Part shown: in pieces, positions 1-8,563 of the stretch
How the letters are laid out: every line of letters begins with the position of its first letter
How positions within the stretch are numbered: position 1 is the first letter of the stretch
DNA from: Bacteroidia bacterium
GTDB lineage: Bacteria > Bacteroidota > Bacteroidia > NS11-12g > UBA9320
Assembly (NCBI GenBank): GCA_017857855.1
Contig: JAFMCI010000016.1
Coordinates: 1 to 38,442 of the forward strand
DNA length: 38,442 nt
Reading direction: 5' to 3'
Translations under genes and position numbers: made by a program
Notes under the pieces: model-generated
The model's input: only the letters and a program-made list of their open reading frames with translations
What the model was told of the DNA's origin: nothing
The model's database searches: none

Positions 1-102
1 TTAAAATAATCTTCAATCATGGGTGCAGTGAGTACGTACTATTTAACGAAAAGGATTCTAAATAAGTTACAACGAATAGAATCAATCCTAGGGGTGGTAT
101 CT

Positions 103-510
103 TTATAGGTACTTCTTTGAGAGGGCGTCCAAGCGGCGCTCTCTTTTTGTTTTCAAGGTGTGGCATTCTATACACAATATCTGCAAATTATCAAAGTCAC
201 ACCAAATTCTAAAAAAGAAGTTCTCAATGTCCATTATATCTAAAAAGGAACCAACCTTCTTGATGTGGTCAACGTTGATCTTATCACCAGCAAACATACA
301 ACTACACTCCACGCACTGAAATCGAACCATAGGACGTTTGGCCACATCACCATTCTTCTTATACTGTACAGTCTCCACTCGCTTCGTACGCATAAATTCA
401 GCACGATATTTAGATCTTATAAAAGCTTGCCTTAGTCCAGTACGGATTGCAGTTAAATCTTTTCGATCTATATAACTATACGAATTATTTTCCGGGATAT
501 TATCAAACAT
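103..510 (-). CDS. HNH endonuclease-like protein
   Basis: CVEC...NVDHI...ILCIECHTLKT: paired CxxC/CxxCH and a DH core typical of HNH nucleases. The track ORF runs to 573; the Met at 510 is an alternative start. Neither start has a clear Shine-Dalgarno. Confidence 0.65.
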   Translation of the reverse strand: MFDNIPENNSYSYIDRKDLTAIRTGLRQAFIRSKYRAEFMRTKRVETVQYKKNGDVAKRPMVRFQCVECSCMFAGDKINVDHIKKVGSFLDIMDIENFFFRIWCDFDNLQILCIECHTLKTKRERRLDALSKKYL

Positions 511-558
511 GTTGACAGTGTATGATAGGACGGCTACGAAGTAAAAAGGATATATATT

Positions 559-801
559 ATGAACATAAAACAATACTTAAAGAAACATTCAATTAGTATC
601 AAGCAATTCTCAATTGCGATGGGGACTTCTGCCTCAACTATAGAAAAATATATATATCGAGATGCAACTCCAGGATTACTGATAGCATATCAAATAACCC
701 TTAGAACAAATGGAGAAATTTCATTTGAAGATCTAGTACCAACTAAATATAAAATTAAAAAAATTGATAAAGATAAACTTGCATCTTGGAATGTATTGTA
801 G
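559..801 (+). CDS. Small Cro/XRE-like helix-turn-helix protein
   Basis: YLKKHSISIKQFSIAMGTSASTIEKYIYRDATPGLLIAYQI has Cro-type HTH spacing. Divergent from the HNH gene. Confidence 0.55.
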   Translation: MNIKQYLKKHSISIKQFSIAMGTSASTIEKYIYRDATPGLLIAYQITLRTNGEISFEDLVPTKYKIKKIDKDKLASWNVL

Positions 802-813
802 GAGACTTAGAAC

Positions 814-1002
814 ATGTCAAATTTAGTATCAAATTTACATTCAACTACTTCTACCATCACATCATTAAATAATGTTAACGTATCATCAGGTGTACTGCTT
901 AAATCAAGTTTAGTTACGACTCAGTTAGTCGGTTTGCAACAAGGTAAATTTTTGAGAAAAACCGTTACAAGGTTGCACCATTTTTTAATCACTAGGTTAT
1001 AA
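814..1002 (+). CDS. Hypothetical small protein
   Basis: 62-aa ORF following the HTH gene, with GGAG upstream. No recognisable motif. Confidence 0.3.
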   Translation: MSNLVSNLHSTTSTITSLNNVNVSSGVLLKSSLVTTQLVGLQQGKFLRKTVTRLHHFLITRL

Positions 1003-1102
1003 GATACCGTTTTTGCATTGCAGTGTATATATTAGTTACAAAACCAGACAAATTCGAATAACACCAGATAAGGTGTACGTAATATCAGGAGAGAGAGAAG
1101 CC

Positions 1103-1192
1103 ATGATACTAAAATGTGTAATAGCTTATTGGGTGATAGGAACAATAATAGTTTTGGCCTTCTTTAAAGCAGTTGGTCGATTAAACAAATGA
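1103..1192 (+). CDS. Putative 29-aa single-TM membrane peptide
   Basis: MILKCVIAYWVIGTIIVLAFFKAVGRLNK. Preceded by the SD-like run aggagagagagaag. Below the length cut-off of the supplied track. Confidence 0.45.
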   Translation: MILKCVIAYWVIGTIIVLAFFKAVGRLNK

Positions 1193-1299
1193 AGTTAATT
1201 TATTATAAAATGATGAAGGTCCTCAAACCATTTCAACAATTGTTTGTGATGGCGGCGGCGGCTTATTTACTGGGGTATATATTACAATGGAGATATTGA
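1189..1299 (+). CDS. Putative 36-aa single-TM membrane peptide
   Basis: MKLIYYKMMKVLKPFQQLFVMAAAAYLLGYILQWRY. ATGA overlap with the preceding peptide, ends directly before the amidase ATG. Confidence 0.45.
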   Translation: MKLIYYKMMKVLKPFQQLFVMAAAAYLLGYILQWRY

Positions 1300-1731
1300 A
1301 TGAACAAAATGGAGAAGATTAATAAGGTGATAATTCATTGCAGCGCAAGTAACCATGTTTTTGATGATGATGTTGAGAGGATTAGGTTATTACATACTGA
1401 ACCTAAAGATAAACTCGTTATGTGGAACGATAAAATGATTTATGGTCGTGGTTTTAGTGCCATCGGTTATCACTTCATCATTACGAGGGACGGGAAGACT
1501 CATTTTGGTAGACCAATTCATTACCAGGGTGCCCATTGTTACGGTCATAACCAGGATTCAATAGGAATATGCCTTACAGGTGATACAAAGTTCTCCTTGA
1601 AGCAGTTTAGAGCTTTATTCGTACTCCTGGATCATATAGAAGAAGACCATGGGATTGATGAAGGTGGTGTTTTTGGCCATTACTACTTTGATAAGCATGG
1701 GAAGACATGTCCAAATTTCCGCGTGAATTGA
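1300..1731 (+). CDS. N-acetylmuramoyl-L-alanine amidase, T7 lysozyme (gp3.5)-like
   Basis: VIIHCSA, GYHFIITRDGKTHFGRP, GAHCYGHNQDSIGICLTG and KTCPNF match the T7 lysozyme motifs, including a Zn-ligand His and the KxC ligand region. Confidence 0.85.
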   Translation: MNKMEKINKVIIHCSASNHVFDDDVERIRLLHTEPKDKLVMWNDKMIYGRGFSAIGYHFIITRDGKTHFGRPIHYQGAHCYGHNQDSIGICLTGDTKFSLKQFRALFVLLDHIEEDHGIDEGGVFGHYYFDKHGKTCPNFRVN

Positions 1732-1732
1732 A

Positions 1733-1933
1733 ATGATGAAAACAAAACTAACTTACTACCCAGAAACAGAGGAAGATCTTAAACACCTATCCAACGCCAT
1801 TAGTAATGGTGTCAAACTGGATAACATATATGATGAAGTGTTTAGGAAGGTATTAAAATATAGTGAAAGTGAAAAGGAAGTAGAAGCATACACCCTTGTT
1901 TGGGATAAATTGAATGAGTATTTAAACGATTAA
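1733..1933 (+). CDS. Hypothetical small acidic protein
   Basis: 66-aa ORF directly after the amidase. Confidence 0.45.
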   Translation: MMKTKLTYYPETEEDLKHLSNAISNGVKLDNIYDEVFRKVLKYSESEKEVEAYTLVWDKLNEYLND

Positions 1934-1948
1934 ACTTAAAGGAACAAA

Positions 1949-2101
1949 ATGAGAAGCACAGAAGTAGATTTTAGCACAGTAGTCCACAACCAATTAAATT
2001 CATTAATCGCTGCAAACGGGATTAGTACCGAGCTTAAAATGCAGGATCATGGATACCAAATAAGTATCCTTGTAGAAAAGATTGAGGATGGGGAAGAGTA
2101 G
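1949..2101 (+). CDS. Hypothetical 50-aa protein
   Basis: MRSTEVDFSTVVHNQLNSLIAANGISTELKMQDHGYQISILVEKIEDGEE. AAAGGA upstream; stop overlaps the next GTG. Confidence 0.45.
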   Translation: MRSTEVDFSTVVHNQLNSLIAANGISTELKMQDHGYQISILVEKIEDGEE

Positions 2102-2238
2102 TGAGCGGAATATCATTTGAGCAAGTTGAAAACGATTACTACAAGAACCACGCGCCTTACGATGAAAAAGAGTTGTACTGCGAAGAGTGTAGTGCTGAAG
2201 AGAGAAGCCTTTGCATCTGCGAGTACTCTCATGAGTAA
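2101..2238 (+). CDS. Hypothetical 45-aa Cys-rich protein (GTG start)
   Basis: VSGISFEQVENDYYKNHAPYDEKELYCEECSAEERSLCICEYSHE. CxxC and CxC suggest a small zinc ribbon. Overlaps neighbours at both ends. Confidence 0.4.
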   Translation: MSGISFEQVENDYYKNHAPYDEKELYCEECSAEERSLCICEYSHE

Positions 2239-2818
2239 TTATAAAAAAGAGGAGTGGGGTGATATAGTAGGGTATGAAGGTTTATATAAAGTAAGTAGTA
2301 AAGGGAGGGTTAGAAGTGTTGAACGCTATCGAATTTATAGACCAGGAGAGTGTAGGCTAGTAACTGGAAGAATACTGAAGTTGAATAGAAATGCCTCCGG
2401 GTACCCCCACGTGAAGCTGTACACAAACGGGAAACACAAAACATTTACAGTACATAGATTGGTAATAACAGCATTTGGAGTTAACCCCCTAAAAAACCCA
2501 AGTGTAAACCATATCGATGGATGTAAAACCAACAATGAATACGAAAATTTAGAGTGGGTGACCCACCAAGAAAATATAATCCATGCTGTAGACAGTGGGT
2601 TAAAGCCTTTATCCCAGGGTGAAAACCATAGGTCCAGTAAATTAAAGGTAAAAGATGTACTTGATATAGTATTAAAGGCTAGTGAGGGACGTAAAAAGAC
2701 AGAAATAGCGAGAGAGTATGGGATAGCTAGAGACTCAGTGTACAATATATTGAATGGGGTAACTTGGAGAACCGTAACAGGATTCCCTAGGGTATGTATT
2801 TGCGAGGAAGGTAAATAA
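2231..2818 (+). CDS. NUMOD4-HNH homing endonuclease with C-terminal HTH
   Basis: EEWGDIVGYEGLYKVSSKGRVRS (NUMOD4), VHRLV...VNHIDGCKTNNEYENLEWVT (HNH), and a C-terminal HTH (KTEIAREYGIARDSVYNIL). Start moved to the internal Met of track ORF 2117. Confidence 0.85.
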   Translation: MSNYKKEEWGDIVGYEGLYKVSSKGRVRSVERYRIYRPGECRLVTGRILKLNRNASGYPHVKLYTNGKHKTFTVHRLVITAFGVNPLKNPSVNHIDGCKTNNEYENLEWVTHQENIIHAVDSGLKPLSQGENHRSSKLKVKDVLDIVLKASEGRKKTEIAREYGIARDSVYNILNGVTWRTVTGFPRVCICEEGK

Positions 2819-3071
2819 AGAAGTAGGAGGGACCAAAACACCGGAATATTTTTATCCTTCCTACTTACCTAGGATATATACAAAGAACTGATTAGAAAGC
2901 AAATACACAATAAAGGTAAAAACCAAAGAAAAAGAAATCTTCCTATATAAACACTTTATAGAAAACCATTGACAGGTTGTAAAGGTTTATTCCATATTGT
3001 GTACAGGATATATATGTAGTTTTAAATTAGGGTGAATGTATAACAGGCTGTAAAATTAAAAAAAGGAATTT

Positions 3072-4625
3072 ATGTCGATTAGTTCAGAAGTGCGCACCAA
3101 ATTACAAAATTTAGTAACCTCATTTATGGAAAACCATACCGTAAAGCCTAGAGGAACCTCCTCATTTATCATTGATGGTATCCAAACTAGGGTAAATTCC
3201 CTTTACAATAAAGTAGTAGAGGGTGATTTAAAAAAACTTAAAGATTTCGATTTAACGGAGGATTTCTTTGAGTGGGATGAAAAGGATAAGAATGAGATCA
3301 GTGAGGAAGTATGCAGGACAATAAACGGAATAAATAGGTCCGCTAAACTAAATGAGTTAGGTGTTGTGGACGAGGGCGGGATCCCTATTGAATTTACTGA
3401 TTACCTACCGTTCTACGATCTTAAGACAGCTAACTCGGTACTAGTGTATCGATCAAGTGGAGCTATCTCCCCATTAAGCCCTATACTATGGGAGAAGTTT
3501 GTTTCTAAGGAATCTAAGGCCATGTTACATCCAATAGTGGGTTACTTAGTTTTTAATCCTTATGAAAGTAGCCTATATACGACTTGTGATTTTGATGGGA
3601 CTCAAATACAAAAACTAAATTTATATGAACCACCTAAATGGATGGGTTCTAGGAAGGATAAAATTTCCGCTGAAGAGATAGAGGAACTAACTTGCCCTGA
3701 AATAGTTATGGAATTTATGTCTCATTTATTTCCTGATGAAAAGTGTAGGGACTTTGTATTCTCCTGGATGCATCATGCACTTGCTAAAAGAGCAGAAACC
3801 TACCTTGTACTCAATGGTAAAAAAGGTGCAGGTAAGGGTTTATTTTGTGAAGTACTCCTAATGAATTTGATGGGTGAAAATAACTATCGTATTGCACCTG
3901 AATCAATACTCGATTCTATATTCAATTCCGCACTTGATAAAACTAGAATGTTGGTGATGGATGAAATTAAAGTAGATAGTTTAAAACATTTGAATAGATT
4001 AAAGAAATATATAAATAATAAACAAAATATTGAGAAGAAAGGAATCGATGCGGATACCGTAGTTGAAACTTTCTCCTCTAACGTCATATCAAATAATAGT
4101 ATTACAGATATGATGCTTGAGTATGATGAAAGAAGGTTTTCAGTACCGGAAATAACTGAGGTGCCGCTGATAAAATCATGGGGTCAAGATAAGATTGATG
4201 ACCTTATGTCCGCTATGGAAGATCCTGAAGTCCAACGTCAATTTGGGTTTTGGGTTTTGTATAAGGCTAAGGTTGAACACAGTACACCCTTTTCAGTATG
4301 GAAGGGAACTCGTTTCAATAGGATAGTGTATGTATCTCTAGCGGAGTGGAAGAAAACTATTGTTGATACTGTACTTAGTAAGGAACATACCGAGATTTCA
4401 ATTAAAGATTTACGTAAGATGTATAAAAGTCGGGTTGAATCCACCAATGTTAGATTCCCTAGTAACATCCCTAGGATAGTTTCTTTTGTTGAGAATTATC
4501 TACATGAAGGTGAGCATAGTTTAGGCGAAGTTGTTTACGAGCAAGGCGATCATTTTATAATCCCTTCCAACAAATATTTACCAGTGAGTAAGACTAAGTC
4601 CGGTAACTTTACGGATCTTCTGTGA
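3072..4625 (+). CDS. SF3-like replicative helicase / primase-associated ATPase (DUF5906/D5-like)
   Basis: Walker A LNGKKGAGKGLF, Walker B RMLVMDEIK, sensor-like FSSNVISNN. Immediately upstream of DNA polymerase. Confidence 0.75.
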   Translation: MSISSEVRTKLQNLVTSFMENHTVKPRGTSSFIIDGIQTRVNSLYNKVVEGDLKKLKDFDLTEDFFEWDEKDKNEISEEVCRTINGINRSAKLNELGVVDEGGIPIEFTDYLPFYDLKTANSVLVYRSSGAISPLSPILWEKFVSKESKAMLHPIVGYLVFNPYESSLYTTCDFDGTQIQKLNLYEPPKWMGSRKDKISAEEIEELTCPEIVMEFMSHLFPDEKCRDFVFSWMHHALAKRAETYLVLNGKKGAGKGLFCEVLLMNLMGENNYRIAPESILDSIFNSALDKTRMLVMDEIKVDSLKHLNRLKKYINNKQNIEKKGIDADTVVETFSSNVISNNSITDMMLEYDERRFSVPEITEVPLIKSWGQDKIDDLMSAMEDPEVQRQFGFWVLYKAKVEHSTPFSVWKGTRFNRIVYVSLAEWKKTIVDTVLSKEHTEISIKDLRKMYKSRVESTNVRFPSNIPRIVSFVENYLHEGEHSLGEVVYEQGDHFIIPSNKYLPVSKTKSGNFTDLL

Positions 4626-6742
4626 GTAGATACTGCTATCTAGATTTTGAGTTCAACAGGACCAAACAACGTTATGTTAATTTAGTTTGTTGCTCGTTAT
4701 CTACTACTGAAGACCCAAACCCAGTAGAAGCTTGGTTACACCATGAGCATGGACCCGATGCTGATTTAGCTACCAGATTAGACGATTTGAACGAGCAAGG
4801 TTATATCTTCTTAGCATGGGCGGCGGTAGCAGAAGCAAGATCGTTTATTTCGTTAAACCTTGACCCTACTAAATTTAAGTGGATCGACATGTACCTCGAA
4901 TATCGTTGCCTTATAAATCATTCTAACAGTCTCGGTTTCGGCCGCCAGTTAATCGATGGTGTGAAATGTTATACAAATTCGAACAAATGGGCAAAAAACT
5001 ATAAGAAGCCCGAGGTGAACTTAGCAGCGGCGGCGTATAAATTACTTAATGTTGAACTAGACACTGAACATAAAGACTTTATGCGTGATCTTATTATATC
5101 TGCCCCTGCTGAGTTTTCCGATCAAGAAAAAGGTTGGATTCAGAAGTATTGTAGCTCAGATATCAAATATCTGCCTCGGATGTTCGCTGAGATAGTCAAA
5201 TTATACACAAAAAGGCTGCCTAGGGAGCACCAGGAGAGTTTAAAAGGTGAAATGTTGCTTAGAGGAGAGTACGCTGCGAGAACGGCGGTTATGGAGGCAG
5301 ATGGATATCCTTATAATCCACAATCTATTAAAAACTTTGCTAACTCGGTATCTTATATTATGGATGATCTTGCGATTGACATAAATAGTCAGTTTCCAGA
5401 AGAGAAGATTTTCGTAAGGAAACCAGCAACAAGAAGATTTTCAAAGAAAGAGCAACCTCAAAGGGATTGGATATTAACCACTCCCTACGCAGATAAATGG
5501 GACATGACTAAAGGTGGAAAGTTTGGGAAGAAACAACTTTCCTTATCCCTGGATGCATACCAAAAGTTCTACAACTTCACCCATGATTACCCTAGAAACA
5601 ATTTAGGTGCTCAAATGGTGAGGTTCTTAAAAACTAAACAATCGTTAAACGGTTTTCTTCCAAAGAAACCACAAATAAAATATTGGGATACACTACGTTC
5701 CGACGGTGAAAAGATTATAAAGCAGAAGTCTCTTAAGAAATCTAAAACATTTTTTGATAGTACGGACCCGAAGGAAGGTAGAGTTCACCCGTATATGAAT
5801 ATTTATGGCGCGCAATCTGCCCGTTCTCAGCCTGGTGCTACTGGTTTTATTCCGTTAAAAGCTGCGTGGATGCGAGCACTCATTGAACCGAAACCTGGAA
5901 GGGTTATGATCGGAGTCGATTGGGGTCAAATTCAATTCTTCTTAAAGATGTTGATATCGAAAGATAAGAAGGGGATCAAAGCCTACCAATCGGGTGATGT
6001 TTATTTGTACTTTGCTAAAGAAGCTGGTGCCGTTCCTCAAGATGCTACGAAAGCTACACATAAAGCAATGAGGGATAAATTTAAAGCGACCACGTTGGCC
6101 ATACAATTCGGTATGACTAAGTTTGGTCTTGCTATAAAACTTACTCAAGATACTGGTATTGAACACACTGAAGATGAAGCCCAGGAACTAATTGATTTAT
6201 TTTACGAAGTCTTTCCTGATGCTCATGAAAATGATGAAGACATCACTGAAGATTATGAGAGTGATGGTTTCTTGAAAGCTCCAGGCGGTTGGTACATGTG
6301 GGGAGATAATACTAACGAGAGGTCAGTTCGTAATTGTCCTTTCCAGATGTGGGAATCAGATATCATGCGGTTGGCAGTAGGTTACATCCAAGATGAAGGT
6401 AGGATGGTTGCTTATACCCTCCATGATGCTATTTATGTCGAATGTAATACCGAAGATAAAGATTTAGGGATATCTGAGATGGCGTCTTTCATGGATAAAG
6501 CATTTAGGTTTTATCTACCGAAAGAAATGAAAGAGGTAGGTTACTGTAAAGTCGATGCAGATGTTTGGGGCCCAGATTTACCCGCTGAAACTGTGTATTA
6601 TGATTTGACGTACGAAACGGAATATGGTGAATTTGAGATACCAGTGAAACAACAACAAATTTATATCGATGAAAGAGCACAAACAGATTACGACAAGTTC
6701 AGTAAGTATTTTGTAGATATATTTAAAACCCATCTATTGTAG
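4622..6742 (+). CDS. Family A DNA polymerase with 3'-5' exonuclease domain
   Basis: Exo I YLDFEFN, Exo III YCSSDIKYL. Polymerase motif A VDWGQIQFF, O-helix RDKFKATTLAIQFGMTKFGLA, motif C LHDAIYVE. Confidence 0.9.
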   Translation: MSRYCYLDFEFNRTKQRYVNLVCCSLSTTEDPNPVEAWLHHEHGPDADLATRLDDLNEQGYIFLAWAAVAEARSFISLNLDPTKFKWIDMYLEYRCLINHSNSLGFGRQLIDGVKCYTNSNKWAKNYKKPEVNLAAAAYKLLNVELDTEHKDFMRDLIISAPAEFSDQEKGWIQKYCSSDIKYLPRMFAEIVKLYTKRLPREHQESLKGEMLLRGEYAARTAVMEADGYPYNPQSIKNFANSVSYIMDDLAIDINSQFPEEKIFVRKPATRRFSKKEQPQRDWILTTPYADKWDMTKGGKFGKKQLSLSLDAYQKFYNFTHDYPRNNLGAQMVRFLKTKQSLNGFLPKKPQIKYWDTLRSDGEKIIKQKSLKKSKTFFDSTDPKEGRVHPYMNIYGAQSARSQPGATGFIPLKAAWMRALIEPKPGRVMIGVDWGQIQFFLKMLISKDKKGIKAYQSGDVYLYFAKEAGAVPQDATKATHKAMRDKFKATTLAIQFGMTKFGLAIKLTQDTGIEHTEDEAQELIDLFYEVFPDAHENDEDITEDYESDGFLKAPGGWYMWGDNTNERSVRNCPFQMWESDIMRLAVGYIQDEGRMVAYTLHDAIYVECNTEDKDLGISEMASFMDKAFRFYLPKEMKEVGYCKVDADVWGPDLPAETVYYDLTYETEYGEFEIPVKQQQIYIDERAQTDYDKFSKYFVDIFKTHLL

Positions 6743-6754
6743 GTGGGGTAACTT

Positions 6755-6780
6755 AAGTCTTAATTCTAAGTCTTAATTCT
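6755..6780. repeat. 13-bp perfect tandem duplication (aagtcttaattct x2)
   Basis: aagtcttaattct occurs twice back to back, just before the aaggag Shine-Dalgarno of the next gene. Confidence 0.9.
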
Positions 6781-6791
6781 AAGGAGAAAGT

Positions 6792-7229
6792 ATGAGTAAA
6801 GGATTTCGCGAGATTGGTGGATCAAAAAAGTATCGTGCATGGGCATTGTGGTTAGAAGAAGATTACATCGTAGGTAAATTTGTTGGTACATCGACTGATA
6901 AATACGGAAAAACTTCATGGCATATTGCAGTAGATGAAACAAACATTGAGTTTGATTCTGCTCATGGGTATACGAACCAATTCAACAAATGGGTACCTGA
7001 TGTTGAGATAGTTGAGGGTGAGACAATCGCTTTAAACTCTAACGGCGGGCTTGATCATAAAATGGAACAAACTGAGCAAGGTGAAATCGTTAAGATCATC
7101 TACAATGGTATGAAACCTTTAACTAAAGGACCCTTCGCAGGCAAGGAATGTCACGATGTTTCTGTGTTGGTTGCTGAAGATGGTGACGAAGAAGCTGAAG
7201 GCGCAGTAGAAAGTTTTACACAACTATAG
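6792..7229 (+). CDS. Hypothetical protein, possible ssDNA-binding protein
   Basis: Small protein directly after polymerase, beta-rich composition, acidic C-terminal tail (EDGDEEAEGAVESFTQL). Confidence 0.45.
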   Translation: MSKGFREIGGSKKYRAWALWLEEDYIVGKFVGTSTDKYGKTSWHIAVDETNIEFDSAHGYTNQFNKWVPDVEIVEGETIALNSNGGLDHKMEQTEQGEIVKIIYNGMKPLTKGPFAGKECHDVSVLVAEDGDEEAEGAVESFTQL

Positions 7230-7235
7230 TCAATT

Positions 7236-7253
7236 GGGAGGGTAAAACCTCCC
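7236..7253 (+). other. Intergenic RNA hairpin (weak terminator or attenuator candidate)
   Basis: GGGAGG-gtaaaa-CCTCCC. Only TT follows, so it is not a classic terminator. Confidence 0.4.
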
Positions 7254-7273
7254 TTCATAACATTGGAATAATA

Positions 7274-8338
7274 ATGAAACTAGGTTTAAATAAGGATATC
7301 ACAAATCTTGAGTATCATGCTCAATTGTCACCAGAGGAACACTTCTATTCATCATCACAACTTAAGACGATGTTAGATGACCCTGAAACTTTTTACAAAA
7401 AATATATTACAAAGGAGCTTGGTAGTGATTGGATTCCTGCGTTCGACATTGGGACTTATTACCATACTGCGATTCTTGAACCGCACTTACTCGAAAAGGA
7501 GTGCGCAGTTTATACAGGAAAAGTACGTAGAGGCAAGGAATGGGAGGCGTTCAAAGGCTTGCATGCAGGAAAAGCTATCATTACTAAGTCTGAGTACGAA
7601 CAAGCGAAAAACTTAATCGTTGCTACTAGAAACTCAAAGGTAGCGGTCGATCTTTTAGAAGGTGGTGTAGCAGAGGTTTCTTTGTTCATCGAAGTTTACG
7701 TAAAGTCTGGCGGTGTTTACATACTTACTAACAGTAAATCGATTTATAGACTAGGGGCTAAGGGATGGGAGATTTATGCAAACGCTCCTACGTTCCTAGA
7801 GAAAGGTGCTTTAAAGTTACGTCTAAAAGTACGTGCCGATATGATGAACATAGAAAAAGGATTTATCCTTGATTTAAAATCGACTAAAGGCAATGCTAAA
7901 AACTTACAGAAGACTAGGTATAAAACTTCTGATTTTGTTTACGATTTATCAGCGGGTATGTATGTCGATTTATTCAATGCTTGGTATATAATCCAAGGTG
8001 AAGCACCTCCATTCAAAACATTCTGGTGGGTATACGCTTCTAAGGATTACTCAAATTGTAAATCGTATTGGTCGGGAGTAGGTCCAGGCGGTGAGATAGG
8101 GGATAAGACTTTAAGAGTAGGTCGAGCTAAGTGGGTAAAAGCTGCTAAAGATATCTCAAGATTTCATCACTTAGATTGGGAGATCCCTGACGAACCATCT
8201 TGTTTAGAATCATTACCATTTGAAGATGAGTGGTTAGAGATTAAGGAAAAGAAAGAGTCCCCAACTAAACCAGGAAGACGAGAAGCAAACCCAAAAGCAA
8301 AACAAAATAACCAACAACGAGCAGTAGACTTACTGTAG
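7274..8338 (+). CDS. PD-(D/E)XK exonuclease, RecE/exoVIII-like
   Basis: YSSSQLKTMLDDPETFYKKYI, FDIGTYYHTAILEP, KVRADMMN...FILDLKSTKGN: GxxxH and D...DLKS core of the RecE/PDDEXK_12 type. Confidence 0.75.
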   Translation: MKLGLNKDITNLEYHAQLSPEEHFYSSSQLKTMLDDPETFYKKYITKELGSDWIPAFDIGTYYHTAILEPHLLEKECAVYTGKVRRGKEWEAFKGLHAGKAIITKSEYEQAKNLIVATRNSKVAVDLLEGGVAEVSLFIEVYVKSGGVYILTNSKSIYRLGAKGWEIYANAPTFLEKGALKLRLKVRADMMNIEKGFILDLKSTKGNAKNLQKTRYKTSDFVYDLSAGMYVDLFNAWYIIQGEAPPFKTFWWVYASKDYSNCKSYWSGVGPGGEIGDKTLRVGRAKWVKAAKDISRFHHLDWEIPDEPSCLESLPFEDEWLEIKEKKESPTKPGRREANPKAKQNNQQRAVDLL

Positions 8339-8347
8339 GAGTAAACA

Positions 8348-8542
8348 ATGGCAAGAAATAATAAGGCAATTAGTACCATGAAAAAAGAGATCCAATCCTT
8401 AAGGGACCAAAAAACGAATGCTATTGCGGAAAGAGATGAGATAACAGCACATCTAGTGAGAGTTGGGGATCAAATTACTGCCCTCAACTTAGAAATTACA
8501 GAAATTAGAGACTCTTTAGACTCTTTGGAACTAGAAGTATAA
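8348..8542 (+). CDS. Small coiled-coil protein
   Basis: Heptad-rich KEIQSLRDQKTNAIAERDEITAHLVRVGDQITALNLEITEIRDSLDSLELEV. Confidence 0.6.
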   Translation: MARNNKAISTMKKEIQSLRDQKTNAIAERDEITAHLVRVGDQITALNLEITEIRDSLDSLELEV

Positions 8543-8563
8543 CTAAAACTAAAAGGAAACAAC

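Noticed and set aside
1053-1071. Small hairpin ACACC-AGATAA-GGTGT considered as terminator or tRNA fragment
   Set aside because: Only 5 bp, no U-tract, and no tRNA T-loop signature nearby.
2335-2841. 168-aa minus-strand ORF
   Set aside because: Antisense to the NUMOD4-HNH gene, which has unmistakable domain motifs.
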